Positions 36,530-49,582 of a DNA stretch of 64,000 bases are shown here, one piece after another. The first letter of the stretch is position 1. Each line of letters starts with the position of its first letter. Under the pieces are notes generated by a model, which was not told the DNA's origin, ran no database searches, and saw only the letters and a program-made list of their open reading frames with translations. The DNA comes from Tenebrio molitor (taxonomy: Eukaryota > Arthropoda > Insecta > Coleoptera > Tenebrionidae). The stretch lies in the NCBI RefSeq assembly GCF_963966145.1, contig NC_091047.1, positions 18,848,001 through 18,912,000 on the forward strand, in the 5' to 3' direction. The translations under genes and the position numbers were made by a program.

Positions 36530-36866
36530 GAGCTTGTGCCAACTCTCATGATCGATGACCTTGACAAAAGCTGCGCGAAGGCGGAGCCCAATTGTGATAA
36601 GTGAAACGTAAAAACGTCGGTCGTTTAGTTCAAATTTTCAGGGTGGCGGCAAATTTGCATTTTACACTGTTCAAGGATTTGGATTAGAATGTCCGACATT
36701 ATCTAAGGACTTGTTGGCTTTTCGCCAAATAAATATCAACATAAATTAGCTCACAAATCTGTAAAGCGTGACAAAATGGTACCGATGTTTTTAGTTCGAA
36801 TAGTACAGACGCTTCGGTACGCATTTTGGTTTCTGCGTCATCGATCATGAGAGTTGGCACGAGCTC
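36530..36866. mobile_element. TA-flanked MITE
   Basis: Inverted ends GAGCTTGTGCCAACTCTCAT and, reversed, GAGCTCGTGCCAACTCTCAT are each next to TA. 337 bp, noncoding. Confidence 0.85.
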
Positions 36867-39095
36867 TAGTATAGATGACAACTTTGAAGTTTTGTATCAT
36901 TTTTTAATGATGAAATGATTATTTTATCTGTTTCATACAAAAATATATTTGTAGGTACATATTTACTACACCGTAGGTCGACTGTCACTATTTTTCATTA
37001 TTCTTATTTCTTTCGTCTGTTTAAAATGATTTTGTATATGTTACACTTGACAATTTTTTTTTGTCGATTGTGTCATTTTGGCTAGTTTTTATTATTATTT
37101 TATCTACGATCGCGTAAAACGTAGTCACTTTTTGCACTAAAAATCGTTGTCAAAATTGACGTTTAGTGAAACTGACGGAATCGTGCCATAAAACTTTTAG
37201 TACACGCTTTTATGTTTATGGCACAGAACTGTCAGAATACAACAATACAATTTGTTGGAAACATTGTTTAGAAGTAGGTTGCTAAACGACGTGGTTCTCA
37301 AACGACTTTGGTTATTCATAAAATATTGAATCAATGACAATTATTTTATACAAATTTATGTTGAAACCGCGATGATCTGACGATCGTAGATAAAATGTGG
37401 TAAGACATGCGTGTAAAAAGTTCCTTTGTTGCATTCACATCCTTTAAAATATTCCCTCGAACCTCGGTCGTATTTTAAACCCGTTCGTGCAATAAAGGAT
37501 AACTTTTTACACTTATATCTTAAATAACTATTACTTAACACTTACTATTTTGCTGAGCATTTAGTTATCATTTTTACGAAATCTTTATCTCTATAAAACT
37601 TTTTTTTTACAGTACATTTATGATTTGTTCAACGATCACTTATAATTTTTACTCTGCATTTGATGCTTTTGTTGAACAAAAATGCTGGCGGGCGTTTGTG
37701 GACAATACTGTGGATTTAATTTGTTGCCGAAAATAATACGTAATATATTATCCTTATTTTACAAATACCAAATTTGGTTCCCTTCGCCGCTTTTGGAATT
37801 TCAATTAATTAAATTCCTCTAAAAGCACTTATGAATATGCAGGGTGTCTCAAAATTCGCGAATTCCGAATTCAGAGCGTTGTAGGAGATCACTTCAGTAA
37901 TCCAAATATAGAAATTAAAAAAAATCTGGACTCCCCCACAAGATACATTGGTCTGAGGTGCACTCTTTAAACTGCGTTTTCTTCAAATACAGGCTGAAAA
38001 GTACAGTGTTTATTGTTATTTGGTGTAGACTGTAGATGATTGTGAAAAATAATAACGTACAACAGTTTTTTGAAGAATAACTTTACTTTGAAGTAAAAAA
38101 ATCTTAAATGTTTGCAATTTTTCTTAGAAATGGAACGGCAACGTAGCTAGAATAGTATTTTGTTACTGTGGATATGCAGGCTGCTATGAATTGAACAAAA
38201 TTAAAGTGCTTATATCTTCTCCAGGAAGAGGGAATTTTTTTTTCTAAGTACACTGACCGGCACAAAAAGCGACTCATTATGATTTTTTTAATAAATAATC
38301 TTGAAATTATATTTGTGCTTATTTTTTTTTATAATCTAGTTAAATTGGGATTTTCAATGATCGGAAGTGCTATGGTCACTATGGCAACCAAATTGTTTTG
38401 TTTAAATACTTCCATCTTTATCTATAGTGAAATTTGTTTAATAAACAATTGTCAATGTCAAAATTAAGTAAAAAACTACTCTGTACCAACCTAAAATGTG
38501 CTCATATGGACCAGCTGTATAACAATTTGACACCAAATCGTAGTTAAGGTTATGTTCATTTCACTTACCGTACCTTTCTTCCGCGAATTCATTTGCAAAA
38601 CAAATTGAATGAGAAATCGGCATGAAATCTTTTTCGAATTTGAAGTAAATTCTCGCTCGTCAGGGCGCAGGCTCAGTTACATTAAAAAAAATGTTGACAC
38701 TCAGTGTGACTAACCCTATTTTCATGAAAATCACTGTTTGGCTCATGCCAACATGACAACGTTTTGACAATTGTTTATTAAAACATTTCAATTATAGGAC
38801 TTCCTTGTTGTGTTTTTGTGGGTTGTCTTTCGTGTTAAAAGATTTAATTTGACAATACGAGATACTAATTTAAACATGCTCGATAAGGTAGTAAGTAGTT
38901 AGCACGCCAATTTTGGGACACCTCTATATCTAACAATCCAATAGAACCATTTTTAAAATTAAGCAAACATTTCAAATTGCAGTGCAGATTGAACTGCGTA
39001 CGTAAGTTGGTTTATTATGTGTCCCTATTTTGAATTGTTCACGCCAGAAGTGCGTTTTGGCAAGTTGCGCCAACACGACCACTAACAAAATGGTA

Positions 39096-39397
39096 CCGTG
39101 AGATCATTTAAATTTATAATCAAAGTTGGCTATGACTTTGAAATTAGATTGGCAACACCATGGACATCTTGATTTGGTTTGTCAAAGTGGCGCTTCAAAA
39201 TTCAATACAGAATAGGAAACTGCGAGTTAACAGTTATCAAACACCTGGCTCGAATACAACTGTTAACTCGCCGTTTCATATTTTGTACTCAATTTTAAAG
39301 CATCATTTTGACAATTCAAATCAAGGTGTCAGCGGTGTTGCCAATATAATTTTAAAGTCATAGCCTCCTCTAATTATAAATTTAAATGATCTCACGG
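39096..39397. mobile_element. TA-flanked MITE upstream of DCAF5
   Basis: Ends CCGTGAGATCATTTAAATTT are perfect inverted repeats next to TA. Subterminal GGCTATGACTTTGAAATTA is mirrored too. It lies about 195 bp upstream of the DCAF5 start and so close to its promoter. Confidence 0.9.
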
Positions 39398-39590
39398 TAG
39401 ATGTCATACCTGGTGATTGTGGGACAGGTTGGTAAATAGCAGAGACTCCATCCGCTGAACGTTTAAAGCCATGCTCGCACATAGACAGCTGATTGTGACA
39501 TATGTATCCTCTTGACGTTTCGTAGAAATCAACGGAATATTTTTGTCAACAAAAGTGCAGTTTTAGTGAGTAAAGTATTAGTTTTCCTCG

Positions 39591-42500
39591 ATGGCCAAGC
39601 CCTCGCCATTGAATCCACTTCGCCATATAATAGAAAGACAATATAAGGACAATGTGTTTATTAAAAATAAAATATTCAAGGAACGGTTAGCCAAGGCAAG
39701 AAATTTGTACAGAAAAGATCTTTTGGCCCACTATGGGTGTGTTAATGCCATCGAGTTTTCAGCAGAAGGAGATCTCTTGGTTTCAGGTATGTTGTATCTC
39801 CTTGTAGATCAAAACCGAGTCGATTTGATCGCGTTTTTAATAAAAATCTCTGCGTGTGCAGGTAGGTTAGATGAAGTGTTTGCACACTGGTTTTACTACT
39901 TTGTCAAGTAAGCACGACTACATCCGTTCTATAACTTTATTTCGCCAACAGGTATGCACGATGGCCCCGAAAAGACGAATTTAGGGGTGCGAGGAGGGCA
40001 CATCGTACATAAAAAAATGATCATTTTTACATAGATATTATGTATTTTGCATTTGTATTATTATTCTTACATAACATGTTACATACTAGAGCAGGTAGGT
40101 ACTGAACGTGTGGTAAGTACCACCAACCGTCATCTTGTTTTAAAAAGATCATTCAACAATTTTTTCGTACATGACTCAGGAGACAAAATTTCACCAACTA
40201 CAGCAAATCTCGTACAGTTCGGTCACGTTCTTTGGATCTTTAAAGTTGTCTGTTGGCAAAGATCTTGTCGAAAATTAAAATACAGAAAAACTTGAAAATA
40301 TGTCGGAAAATGATTATCGTATCCACTGGTAATCAGAATCACACAATTAAAATAAAATAAATCAAATCAAACATTGGTAAAAGCGATAACAAAAAAAAAT
40401 TAAGCAATTAAGATTGGAGATTCACTTTTGTAAACCAATAAACAGCACTAATGTTTTAAACAATATTTCGTACGAACTTCAATACAGTACGTAGGAAAAA
40501 GTATAGTCTTTTGAGGTTATATTTGTCCAAAGACTTCCACCCTGTGTATTTTCTTAATTCGATATATGTACAGTCGCGAGCAATAAATTTTGGTCGTCAA
40601 GGTCATTCTTTGACGCAATTGAAAATGCTCCATTGTAAAACAGTCGCAAATATCATAACCTATCCTCATGTTGTATGACATTAATGGTCATTTTTTTCTC
40701 AATTTTTTGACACTTTGTTGACGTGGGCATAATCAGGCAGGGAAATTTTTTAAATTAGTGACAATCTAACCAAATTTTGAAATGACATTGACGACCAAAA
40801 TTTATTGCTCGCGACAGTACATACTCGTATATCCAATTCTTGGTTAATATTTTAACCATGAAAATGTAATGAAGTAAAAAAATGGATAAAATGGATATTT
40901 TTTGATAGAAATAAACTAGGCAAAAATGTATAGGGAATTCCACAATTTTTCTTGGAAAGCAAAATAATAGCCGCAATCTTCCCACGTACTCTTAAACACT
41001 TCTAAATTGTTACAGGTACTTGAAACTACATTTAATGTGTATATTTATATATTTTTAACACATTTCATTACAAATTTTAAACTGTAATAAAAAATTCAAA
41101 AAAGGAAAAATTCCCTATTCATTTTTGCGTAGTTTAATTTGGAAGTATATCATAGTTTTTCTACCTAATTTGGTAAATGATACTTCGAGGATAGGATATA
41201 TGCATTTGAGTGCAATTGGCAAACTTCACAAGAATACATTCAAAATGTACAGTAACGAAAGTCATTACTGTAGCTATTTATTATATTTCAACATCTAATT
41301 ATGTTTAGTAATTTTCTTTATGATCATAGTTCCATACGTCTGTTCCAGTGCTACTGGAATCCGAAAGTCGCTTTACCGTGTGAAAATCGACCAAAGTTCG
41401 TTAATTATTATTATTTGTATTTTTTTTTACATAATAAACTGCAGCAAATGTGGTTTTTACTAATGTCTGAAAAATGATCGTCGCGCAATGACCTTCGTTT
41501 TCCGCTTCGCAACTATTTTTCACAACAACTCTTAACATGTCTGGTTTCATTTCCTCTCGAATGTTGTCTTTATGTTAATGTTGCATTAGTCATTTTGTCT
41601 GAGACAGCTTTAAGTAATGCGGTATGTGCCTCATTTGATCCGATGTATTCAGCGTATTTTTGTTCGAGAGTCTTCTTTGGCTCAGACTGACTAAGACAGT
41701 TTTATCTGATCAGGTGTCATCCAGACCTAACCTCTTAAATGATTCAGAGTTTATTAACATACATCCAGTCCTTCCGTAGAAACCCCTCTGATGTAGCTAT
41801 AACCCACACTTCAGATAACCCCAAACAAAAGTGTCTGATGGAATTTGAATTTCCGGAAATTATTTGTTGTCTCAAGTATGTCCTCTGCGACAGGATGCAT
41901 AAAGATTTCTACTATTTTTCTATATTAGTCGCCGGTCACTGTACTTTTATTTTCATCTTCGAAAAATTATTTTTTTCTGACCTTGCACCGTGACATTGAG
42001 GGAATGCAATTTACGTTGATCCTTCGGGTGAGAATGGTTTTCATTGATCAGATTGTGAATAAAGCTAGAGAAGTAAAACGTGTGTGTGCGTTCATTCGTT
42101 GTGAATTTTTCTATAATATCCAAGAAACACATTTTAAAAATTTGAAGCAAAAATCCAATATGTACTTAATTTAGTAAAAACTTTATTTAATTTTTGATTG
42201 GTAAAACGAGTTATGGGCGATCTGTACTATTGATATTATGTGTATTCTATGATAAAGACATTTTCAAGTAAATTCTACTGCACTTTAGACTTTGTGTATG
42301 TGTGGATAATTGTTATTTTTACCGATGGACTGAACTTACTACCGGAACGTAAGGAGTTCAATATTTAATTTAAAAAAGAAAATTTTCCGGTGTAAAGCAG
42401 GTGGTAGTTGAGTTATTGTGTTGGTTTTTTCTTCTACCTCTCTTCATTCTGATCTATCTTGCGTTTTTTATTTCACTCCTTCGCAGCTGCCACCCCGTTT

Positions 42501-45500
42501 TTTCACTGCCGCTTTAATTTCTTCGGTCTAGTTCTTCTTGGTCGTCCTTTCTCTCTTTCCTCTCAAGAAAAGAATTTCTTATTTATAGAGAAAAATGCTC
42601 ACCTACTGAATAACCATTAGAAACTTATTTCATATTTATGATCATTCTTCAAAATACATAGGGACATGAACAATTTGAAAAGTGAATAGTATGTCATGTT
42701 GTTGACAGTTGTTTGATTCCCCAAATTTCAGAAATAACAATTTATATAAAAAATGTTTCCTTAATTTTTTGTTCAAATTATCAGATTTGTATAAATTCAC
42801 ATGGATAGCGAACAAATGCCATTAAATTGCACAACAACATGAATGATTCATGTTCTTATAACGATAATCGATCGTAAAAACATTACAAGAAATAAAGAAG
42901 ACAGTATTGTGTGAAAATGTAGTGAAGTGTAGTGACGACATCCGATGAACACACATATGTAGCAAGTCACACGCCGAACGGCTGGTGCATGATTCAAAGT
43001 AATTTGTTTAAATATTTTTCATTAACTATTATACATTTTTTTCTCGAAAGATGTCTTTTTGCTTACTTTTTTGATAAAAATCAAAGAACAATAACTTACC
43101 AACAGAATTTTACTCTACATATTAAGTTTCAGGTGTGTGATAAACACAGCAAATGTCGTTGACTTACACATGAAAAATGTAGACGTATGATCCTTCTGAC
43201 TTCGTGGCATTGGTTACATGAAAAATATGAACTATATTTTCCACATATTTTACACAAATTGTCACCTGATGTAATAAAAAAAAATGCTAATTGCATTGAA
43301 ATTTTACCCAAATATGTCTATTATTATTTTTACTGTAAAACTAATTTTTGTTTTATTAAATATCGGAGTTTTTAAGTATGTATGTACAGTCGCGAGCAAT
43401 AAATTTTGGTCGTCAAGGTCATTCTTTGACGCAATTGAAAATGCTCCATTGTAAAACAGTCGCAAATATCATAACCTATCATCATCTTGTATGACATTAA
43501 TTGTCATTTTTTTCTCAATTTTTTGACACTTTGTTGACGTGGGCATAATCAGGCAGGGAATTTTTTTAAATTAGTGACAATCTAACGTATAACCAAATTT
43601 TGAAATGACATTGACGACCAAAATTTATTGCTCGCGACAGTACATGTGTACAGTCGCGACCAACAAATTTCGTGGTGTTGTACAAATGAACATTTTTCTC
43701 TGCTTGATTGTGTTCAATGTCAACAAAATGTCAATGATAAATTGAACTGTCAAGGTTTTTTCTTTTGAAAATTGTTCCAAATCTTGGCCCCAATACCACA
43801 CTTTAATAAAAAAGAATAATTTAGTTGTTTAATTAATTTTGTTGCCCTACACCTTGCGTTTCATTTCATCAATAAAATTTGGTAAAGAGAACATAATAAC
43901 AATAATTAATGTCATACTTACAGTACGTTACAGATTATGACCGTTTTGCAGTAGAACAGTCAGTGTGTCAAGGAATGACATTGACTACCAAAACAAAATT
44001 CATTCCTGATTAATTATAATTTGACCACATTTTGGGTAGGACATTTTAAAACCATTTAGTTTGAATTACTTTTTGAACAGGTGGCGATGACCGAAGAGTG
44101 CTGCTTTGGTCGGTCCCAGAAGCCATGTACGGCAAAGGTTCCCCCGTGGTCATGGAGACAAATCACATCAGCAACATCTTCTGTCTTGCTTTCGATTCGG
44201 GCAACACGAAAATCTTTTCGGGTGGTAACGACGACCAAGTCATAATACACGACGCTATAACGTAATCAATGCAAATCAAATTTAAAAATCAGTTTGTCAA
44301 TATTTTCGATCGTAGGGGTAATTTAGTGGGTAAACTACCGCACCGAAAACCTGTCTATGGGCTAAGCATTAACCCCCAGAACGATCACGTGTTGGCCACG
44401 GCTGGAGACGACGGAAAGATCCTCCTGTTTGACGTCCGCGAATCTCCCAACTCTGGTAAACATGATACTTTTCCTGCCTCTCGCTTTATTATCAATAATC
44501 CGTTTTTAAGATGCACTCTGTCTGGCAAAGCAAAAGACTGGTTTTCATTCTGTGATGTTCAATCCGACAAATCCGCGATGGTTGGCCACGGCGAATTCCG
44601 AAGAAGGCATCGCCTTGTGGGACTGTCGCAAACCTAAAGAGTGAGTATTTGCGTAAACGGCAATACATTTAAAATCAAATCAAAAATTGTAGGTTGTTAA
44701 TACACTATGACGCAAATGCCGGTTCGATTAGTGGCATAAGCGCCTGCTTCAATTCTACGGGTACGAGAGTTCTAGCACTGCGTCGGAGGTTACCTCCGGT
44801 CTTGTACGCTACACAGAAAGAGAGTGCTGTTTGTCAGTTTTACCATCCTCAATATTACAATTCTTGTACGATGAAGACGTGTTGCTTTGCCGGAGATGGA
44901 GACGAGTACGTCTTGAGTGGTTCGGATGATTTTAATTTGTACATGTGGAAGATGCCACCGGACGACAGTAAGTTCTTGTCGACTTTTGTTGCTAACTGGT
45001 TTAACGGTATTTTGTCAGCTGTGGAATGGGGAAAATCCCATTTGGTTCTTCGAGGACATCGATCTATCGTCAATCAAGTACGTTACAACAAGGAAAATAA
45101 TCTTGTAGCGTCGTCTGGAGTCGAAAAAATGGTCAAAGTACAAGATTTCTTTTTTGTTGGTGCGGTTGTTACTCGCTGAAATTTTAGTTGTGGAGTTCGT
45201 TACCGATAGGAACTTGGAAGGGTTCTTTGCAGAAAGAGCACAGCGACGCTTTTCGATCGGTTTACACCCACGAGGATTACATTTACTTGGTGGGACACAG
45301 TGGAGAACGAATTTCACATGATTATAGTGACCATTCGACTCAAGAGGATTCGAAAATGTTGGCATTTTTTGATTCGCTAATTCAAAGAGAGATCGAAGGC
45401 TGGGATTCACCGTCAGAGAATTCAGATTTTTCAGACAGCGACAGCGACGAACACGAAAGGGTGTGTAGATCGTTTTGATTTATTTCATTGTTAATATTCA

Positions 45501-48165
45501 TAAGTTATCCATTCTACAGTTGGTTGCAAAAAAAAACGGGAAGTGTGAGAATAAAATTGACACGTTTTTACAATTTTTTCATAGTGTGAAACCTTCTTAA
45601 GAGAGGTAGGTTAGAATTATGGTCAAAATTCAATGATATTTTAAAAATTATTTGGTAGGTATGTATTGTCAAGTAGACATTTGACAAATGAACAAAACCA
45701 AATTTACATTAGGAAAATTTCCGTTTCCCGTTTTTTTTTTGCAACCAACTGTACGGTTGGCTTAAAAAAAAACGGGAACTGTCAGAAAAAGTTGTCAGAT
45801 TTTATTAAATTTTTATAGTTTGAAACGGCCTTTTAGAATTTAGGTTAAAAAACTGCACTTATGTGTCAGAAATATTACTGTCAAACAGACACAAATTGAC
45901 ATAAATTGACAAATTAATTTTTCAGTTAACATTAGGTGAAATTTCATTTCCCGTTTTTTTTAAGCCAACTGTACCACAAAACTTAACCTAACTTTTCATT
46001 TTCCGACATTCAACAAAAATCAAGATTGGCAATAATAGAAAAAATTACTAAACATATTTGCAGTGTTGCCAAACTGACAATCAACAGGTGGTGTTCAATA
46101 GAAATGGCAAAGCCTATAGCTGTGCTAATGAATCTTTAAACTTGTCATTTCTACTCGTTACTACTATATAGTGTAACTTTTATAAAATCGTGTGCTGTAA
46201 GTTATGTCAAAGTGTTAAATATCAAAAACGTCAAATGAGACCGTGCGAACATGAAATCGAAAATATTTTTTATATAAAACACAACAATACTTTAAACGAT
46301 GGAAATGTAATTGCAGTTTGCAGTCAAACGTACAGTGGCCGGCAAAAAAAGTTAACCATCATTTAAATGTCAATGACGTGACAGAAAAATGATGTAATGG
46401 CTAGTTTTTATTGCCGGCTATTGTGCAAAGATTGTTTAAATGTTCCAAGGGATAAAAATCAAAGCTGGCAACAGCATAAAACAGAAAATACTAGGAGGTA
46501 ACATTGCCAACCTTTCTCTGTTAAGTAACGGACGGACGGTAATGAACTCGACGTTACATAATTATACGCTGTGCCAAAATTAAAAAAAAACCATTGTGGT
46601 GCAAATGACTTATCTGTCACTGTGATAAGTAATAGGAAATGTCATGAAAAATGTCTCTTATTTACACCACAATGGGCTTTTGATTTTGGCAGAGCGTTCA
46701 TCCAACTTGGTATTTTTAATGAAAATTGTTAACAGAAACAGAACAGAAATTAAGAAGTTAATAATTTGTTTTGTTTTCTGCAGTAACGTCAGCAAACTTT
46801 TTTAATTGTAGTTACTTCAGAACTTAAAGAGTTTAGGTACATTTCATATTTTGGTATAACAGTTTGTCATTTCATATTTAGTGTGGTAATAATAGTCGAT
46901 TTTCAAGTTTAAAGTTGTGATTAATATGCAATGTGATTTTCGAAATCAAGTCAAATCCAAATGTATCGTTTATATTTATATGTTTTTGTAGAACGTTACA
47001 AGTCTTCTGGGTGAAATGTTCGTCAACGGTAAAATATCAACCGAGGAAAATAAGAAACACAAATCTAACAGAATTGCACAACTGATAGCAAAGAAAAGGA
47101 GTCGTCTTGCAAGAATGGCGCACGACAAGTCGACAAGCCAAGTTTTACGGTGGGTTACCGTTCGAGTAAAGTTGTAATAATATTTGAGGGTATCAATGTT
47201 GCAGATATCACATGAAGGAAAAGAATCGAAAAAAGAAAGGATCTCAGAAATCGAAAACTTCTTCCAAATTCAAGAAAAACAACGGCACTAACAAGAAGTC
47301 ACCGTTGTCGAGCAAGCACGCCGTGGAGAAAGACAGCCACAAACACAAATTTGTGTCCGAAAGGACAAAATTCCGAAAATACAGAACCCGCCAGAGTGTG
47401 AGGGAGACTTGCGACAGCAGCACATCCAACAACTCGTTCGACGCCCCAAGTACAAGCACCGGCATCACGAGTTCAAACAATTCAGTGTTTCGGGTGATAG
47501 AGCAAGATTCCGACGAAGACGTACCGCCCAATAATTGTATAGAGAACGGTGGTTCAGAAGAGAACAATTTCGTGAACATATTGCCGACTCCATTGAACGG
47601 AACTCACGATATGTACATAAATGTTTTAGAAATGACAAATAATAATAGCAACGCCAACGTGGTGACCGTGAGGAACGAAGAGTATGAAGAAGCTTCCACT
47701 TCGAACAGGTCGAACAGCGCAATCCTGCCCCACGAGTGCGGAAGCGGAGGATACATGCACATGTTCGAGAATGGGTTCGCTTCGACCTCCAACGACAACG
47801 CAAACTGCACCGGTGTGAGGCGTGCGTCTTGTAGTGTTGATAATTACGTACAAAATGACTCTTACAACGGGTACGGCAACGAGAGCGAGAGTGACACTGA
47901 TTACGAGTATGATTATCGCACTCCGGTGAAGAAGAGGCGTACGGTTAGTGCTTCAGATAGTGGTTGTGGAACGGGACCTTGCTCCAGTACCAGTCCTTAT
48001 CCAATTAGGCATACGAGAAATCACCAAGAGTGTTCTAGTAATGATTTGTACAATAACCAACGCGATTCTGAAGATGAATTTAATTATGAAAAATTTAAAA
48101 AGCGCGTCAGTAAAGCTAGAATGAATATAAGGAAACAAATTGGAGTAGACTCGGATTCAAATTAA
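39591..48165 (+). CDS. DCAF5: DDB1- and CUL4-associated factor 5 (WD40)
   Basis: Nine coding exons: 39591-39786, 44081-44261, 44316-44455, 44511-44640, 44693-44967, 45019-45137, 45188-45460, 46992-47149 and 47205-48165. They give 810 aa with every phase consistent. The N-terminus (PLRHIIERQ, then YGCVNAIEFS) and WD repeats (SGGDDRRVLLWS, FSGGNDDQVIIHD, ATAGDDGKILLFDVR, LSGSDDFNLYMW, LRGHRSIVNQVRYN, SSGVEKMVK) match DCAF5. WDCR at 209-212 is the WDxR motif used to dock DDB1. After the propeller, QEDSKMLAFFDSL and REIEGWDS are also DCAF5-like; the rest is a low-complexity Ser/Asp/Asn/Lys tail. DCAF5 serves as a substrate receptor of the nuclear CUL4-DDB1 ubiquitin ligase. The fourth exon uses an AAG acceptor. 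The first intron (4.3 kb) contains MITEs. PolyA signal at 48494. Confidence 0.94.
40571..40817 (+). mobile_element. CAGTCGCGAG MITE, copy 1
   Basis: Inverted ends CAGTCGCGAGCAATAAATTT and, reversed, CTGTCGCGAGCAATAAATTT lie next to TA. It is nearly identical to 43387-43640. Confidence 0.92.
43387..43640 (+). mobile_element. CAGTCGCGAG MITE, copy 2
   Basis: Same ends, orientation and interior as 40571-40817, with a few base changes and a short extra segment (GTAT after CTAAC). TA on both sides. High identity suggests recent spread or local duplication. Confidence 0.92.
43651..44010. mobile_element. diverged relative of the CAGTCGCGAG MITE
   Basis: Begins CAGTCGCGACCAACAAATTT after TA, 10 bp beyond copy 2. 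The right portion, read in reverse, aligns loosely with the family (TTTTGGTAGTCAATGTCATTC, then CAAAACGGTC). Boundaries are approximate. Confidence 0.5.
45517..45751. mobile_element. MITE in DCAF5 intron 7, first of a pair
   Basis: Ends CAGTTGGTTGCAAAAAAAAA and the reverse TTTTTTTTGCAACCAACTG are inverted and next to TA. The right TA (45752-45753) is shared with the following element. Confidence 0.9.
45754..45971. mobile_element. MITE in DCAF5 intron 7, second of a pair
   Basis: Ends CGGTTGGCTTAAAAAAAAAC and the reverse TTTTTTTTAAGCCAACTG. Related to but distinct from its neighbour (GGCTTAAAA in place of GGTTGCAAAA). It begins right after the TA that ends the first. Confidence 0.9.
46333..46423. 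mobile_element. tiny 91-bp MITE
   Basis: Ends CAGTGGCCGGCAAAAAAAGT and, reversed, CAATAGCCGGCAATAAAAAC. The interior is also partly palindromic (CCATCATTT, AAATGATG). Left flank TA. Confidence 0.7.
46567..46696. repeat. 130-bp inverted-repeat element
   Basis: CGCTGTGCCAAAATTAAAA, then CCATTGTGGTGCAAATGA, pairs with the right end TACACCACAATGGGC, then GATTTTGGCAGAGCG. Intronic in DCAF5. Confidence 0.75.
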
Positions 48166-49119
48166 TTTTAGTGTCTTTTTGTATGCATTTTCGTTTTGTC
48201 GAATACGTTAGGGACATAGATCTTTCCTCAATATCGCAACGTTTTGTTACGTCATCAGTTCTACAAAGAAAACTGTGATACTTTCTGTGATAACCATTTC
48301 AACAAATAACTGCTCTTAATTTATTCAATACCACCATAAAATTTAGTTACAGACTTGAAATCGCAATTGTTGTTTGAAGGTTCGCATCGAGATAGTTTTG
48401 ATTAACCGCAATGGTATTCCATTTTACAGAATAACGTGGATGATTATCTGGACCTATTCGCTTTATTGAGGAAAGAACTAACTTGCTAAAATCAATAAAG
48501 GTTTTTGTAATACCGGCAAGAAGAAATATTTTATTTATCTTTAATTGATATTCATTTTTATGATTCTATCTTATAAATAAAATTGTAGTAGTAGTCCGAC
48601 TTTATTGATTATGGTTATGTCATTTTATAGATTCTCGTGTTGATTTATTTTGTCAAAAGTATGGATTTTATGTACTTTCCTTCATCATGTATACTACAAA
48701 AGTATGATAATAAAATAAATAATTATAAGAGAAGTCGTGGACTTTGAAGTAACCACCTTTATAGAATTTAAGTTTTGACAAGGAAATTTATAAAAATAAT
48801 CACAATCAGAAAATTATTTTGGCGTGTATTGTTATGGAATGGATGCACCATACGTATGACTTTCGATCAAATTCAAGGTTCAATTCTGTTTGTTTTTTTT
48901 TTTTAATGAGAAAGAAAAAGAAGTTTTTTTGCATATCGTAATGAAAATGGGACTTTTTTCACGAAAAATCGTAGTGAAAGTAGTACTTTTTTGCATAATT
49001 TTATTCCATCTCCTTGGAGATGATTGTCAGAGCATACCTATTTTTTTTTGTAATTTTTCATAAATACTTTTAGACCGAATTTCTCAACTTACATCGATAT
49101 GCAAAAAAAGTAGTGTGTA

Positions 49120-49235
49120 CCAACACGTTATGAAAGTCTTTTTTTTTTCACTTATTTGTTTGATTAACTCGGACTACGCCCTCGTTAATCAGACTGCAAA
49201 TTCATGAAAAAAATATGACTTTCATAACTAGTTGG
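49120..49235. repeat. hairpin
   Basis: CCAACACGTTATGAAAGTC pairs with GACTTTCATAACTAGTTGG. The inner arms GATTAACTCGGACTACG and CCCTCGTTAATC pair as well. Confidence 0.75.
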
Positions 49236-49582
49236 ACAAATAACTATTATAACACTTGAATGTTAACGTAATTTTTATTATAATTTTAAATTTGTGCAAA
49301 AAAGGGACATTTACTAATATACACACACCGGTAAATTTAAAGGAACGGAGATAAGATTGGTTAATATTTCTCAGGTAAGTAATATCTTAATACGAAGTTA
49401 AGTAAAGGAATTCGAATTTGTTTTACAAAATTTGTGCAATTATGAAACCTGTTGGAAAAGAAATAACACTTTAAAAACTCAAAGATGTCATAATCGGAAA
49501 AAATGCTTGTTTCAAACAGAGCTTCAGAGGAATAATATTTTTTGCTTAATTTGAAACCCCCATTTCTGTTATTAAAAAGTGT

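Larger units (their letters stand above)
34130..39590. other. MITE-rich spacer between galectin and DCAF5
   Basis: No supported gene. It contains elements at 34442-35059, 35308-35999 (with an insertion at 35470-35800), 36530-36866 and 39096-39397. Single-ended MITE fragments lie at 37842 (CAGGGTGTCTCAAAATTC) and 38885-38927 (end of the 34442 family). Confidence 0.6.
39787..44080. other. first intron of DCAF5
   Basis: 4.3 kb with no exon supported. It carries two same-oriented copies of one MITE (40571-40817 and 43387-43640) and a diverged relative directly after the second (43651-44010). Otherwise AT-rich with no clear feature. Confidence 0.7.

Noticed and set aside
37842..38260. Possible element starting CAGGGTGTCTCAAAATTC
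   Set aside because: I could not find the matching inverted right end, so boundaries and identity remain unsupported.
41739..42174. Frames of 63-84 codons in the DCAF5 first intron
   Set aside because: Opposite-strand overlap, no motif and AT-rich codons; consistent with noncoding intron.
47244..47853. - strand frames of 68-112 codons over the last DCAF5 exon
   Set aside because: Shadow frames of a Ser/Asn/Asp-rich exon, with no independent support.
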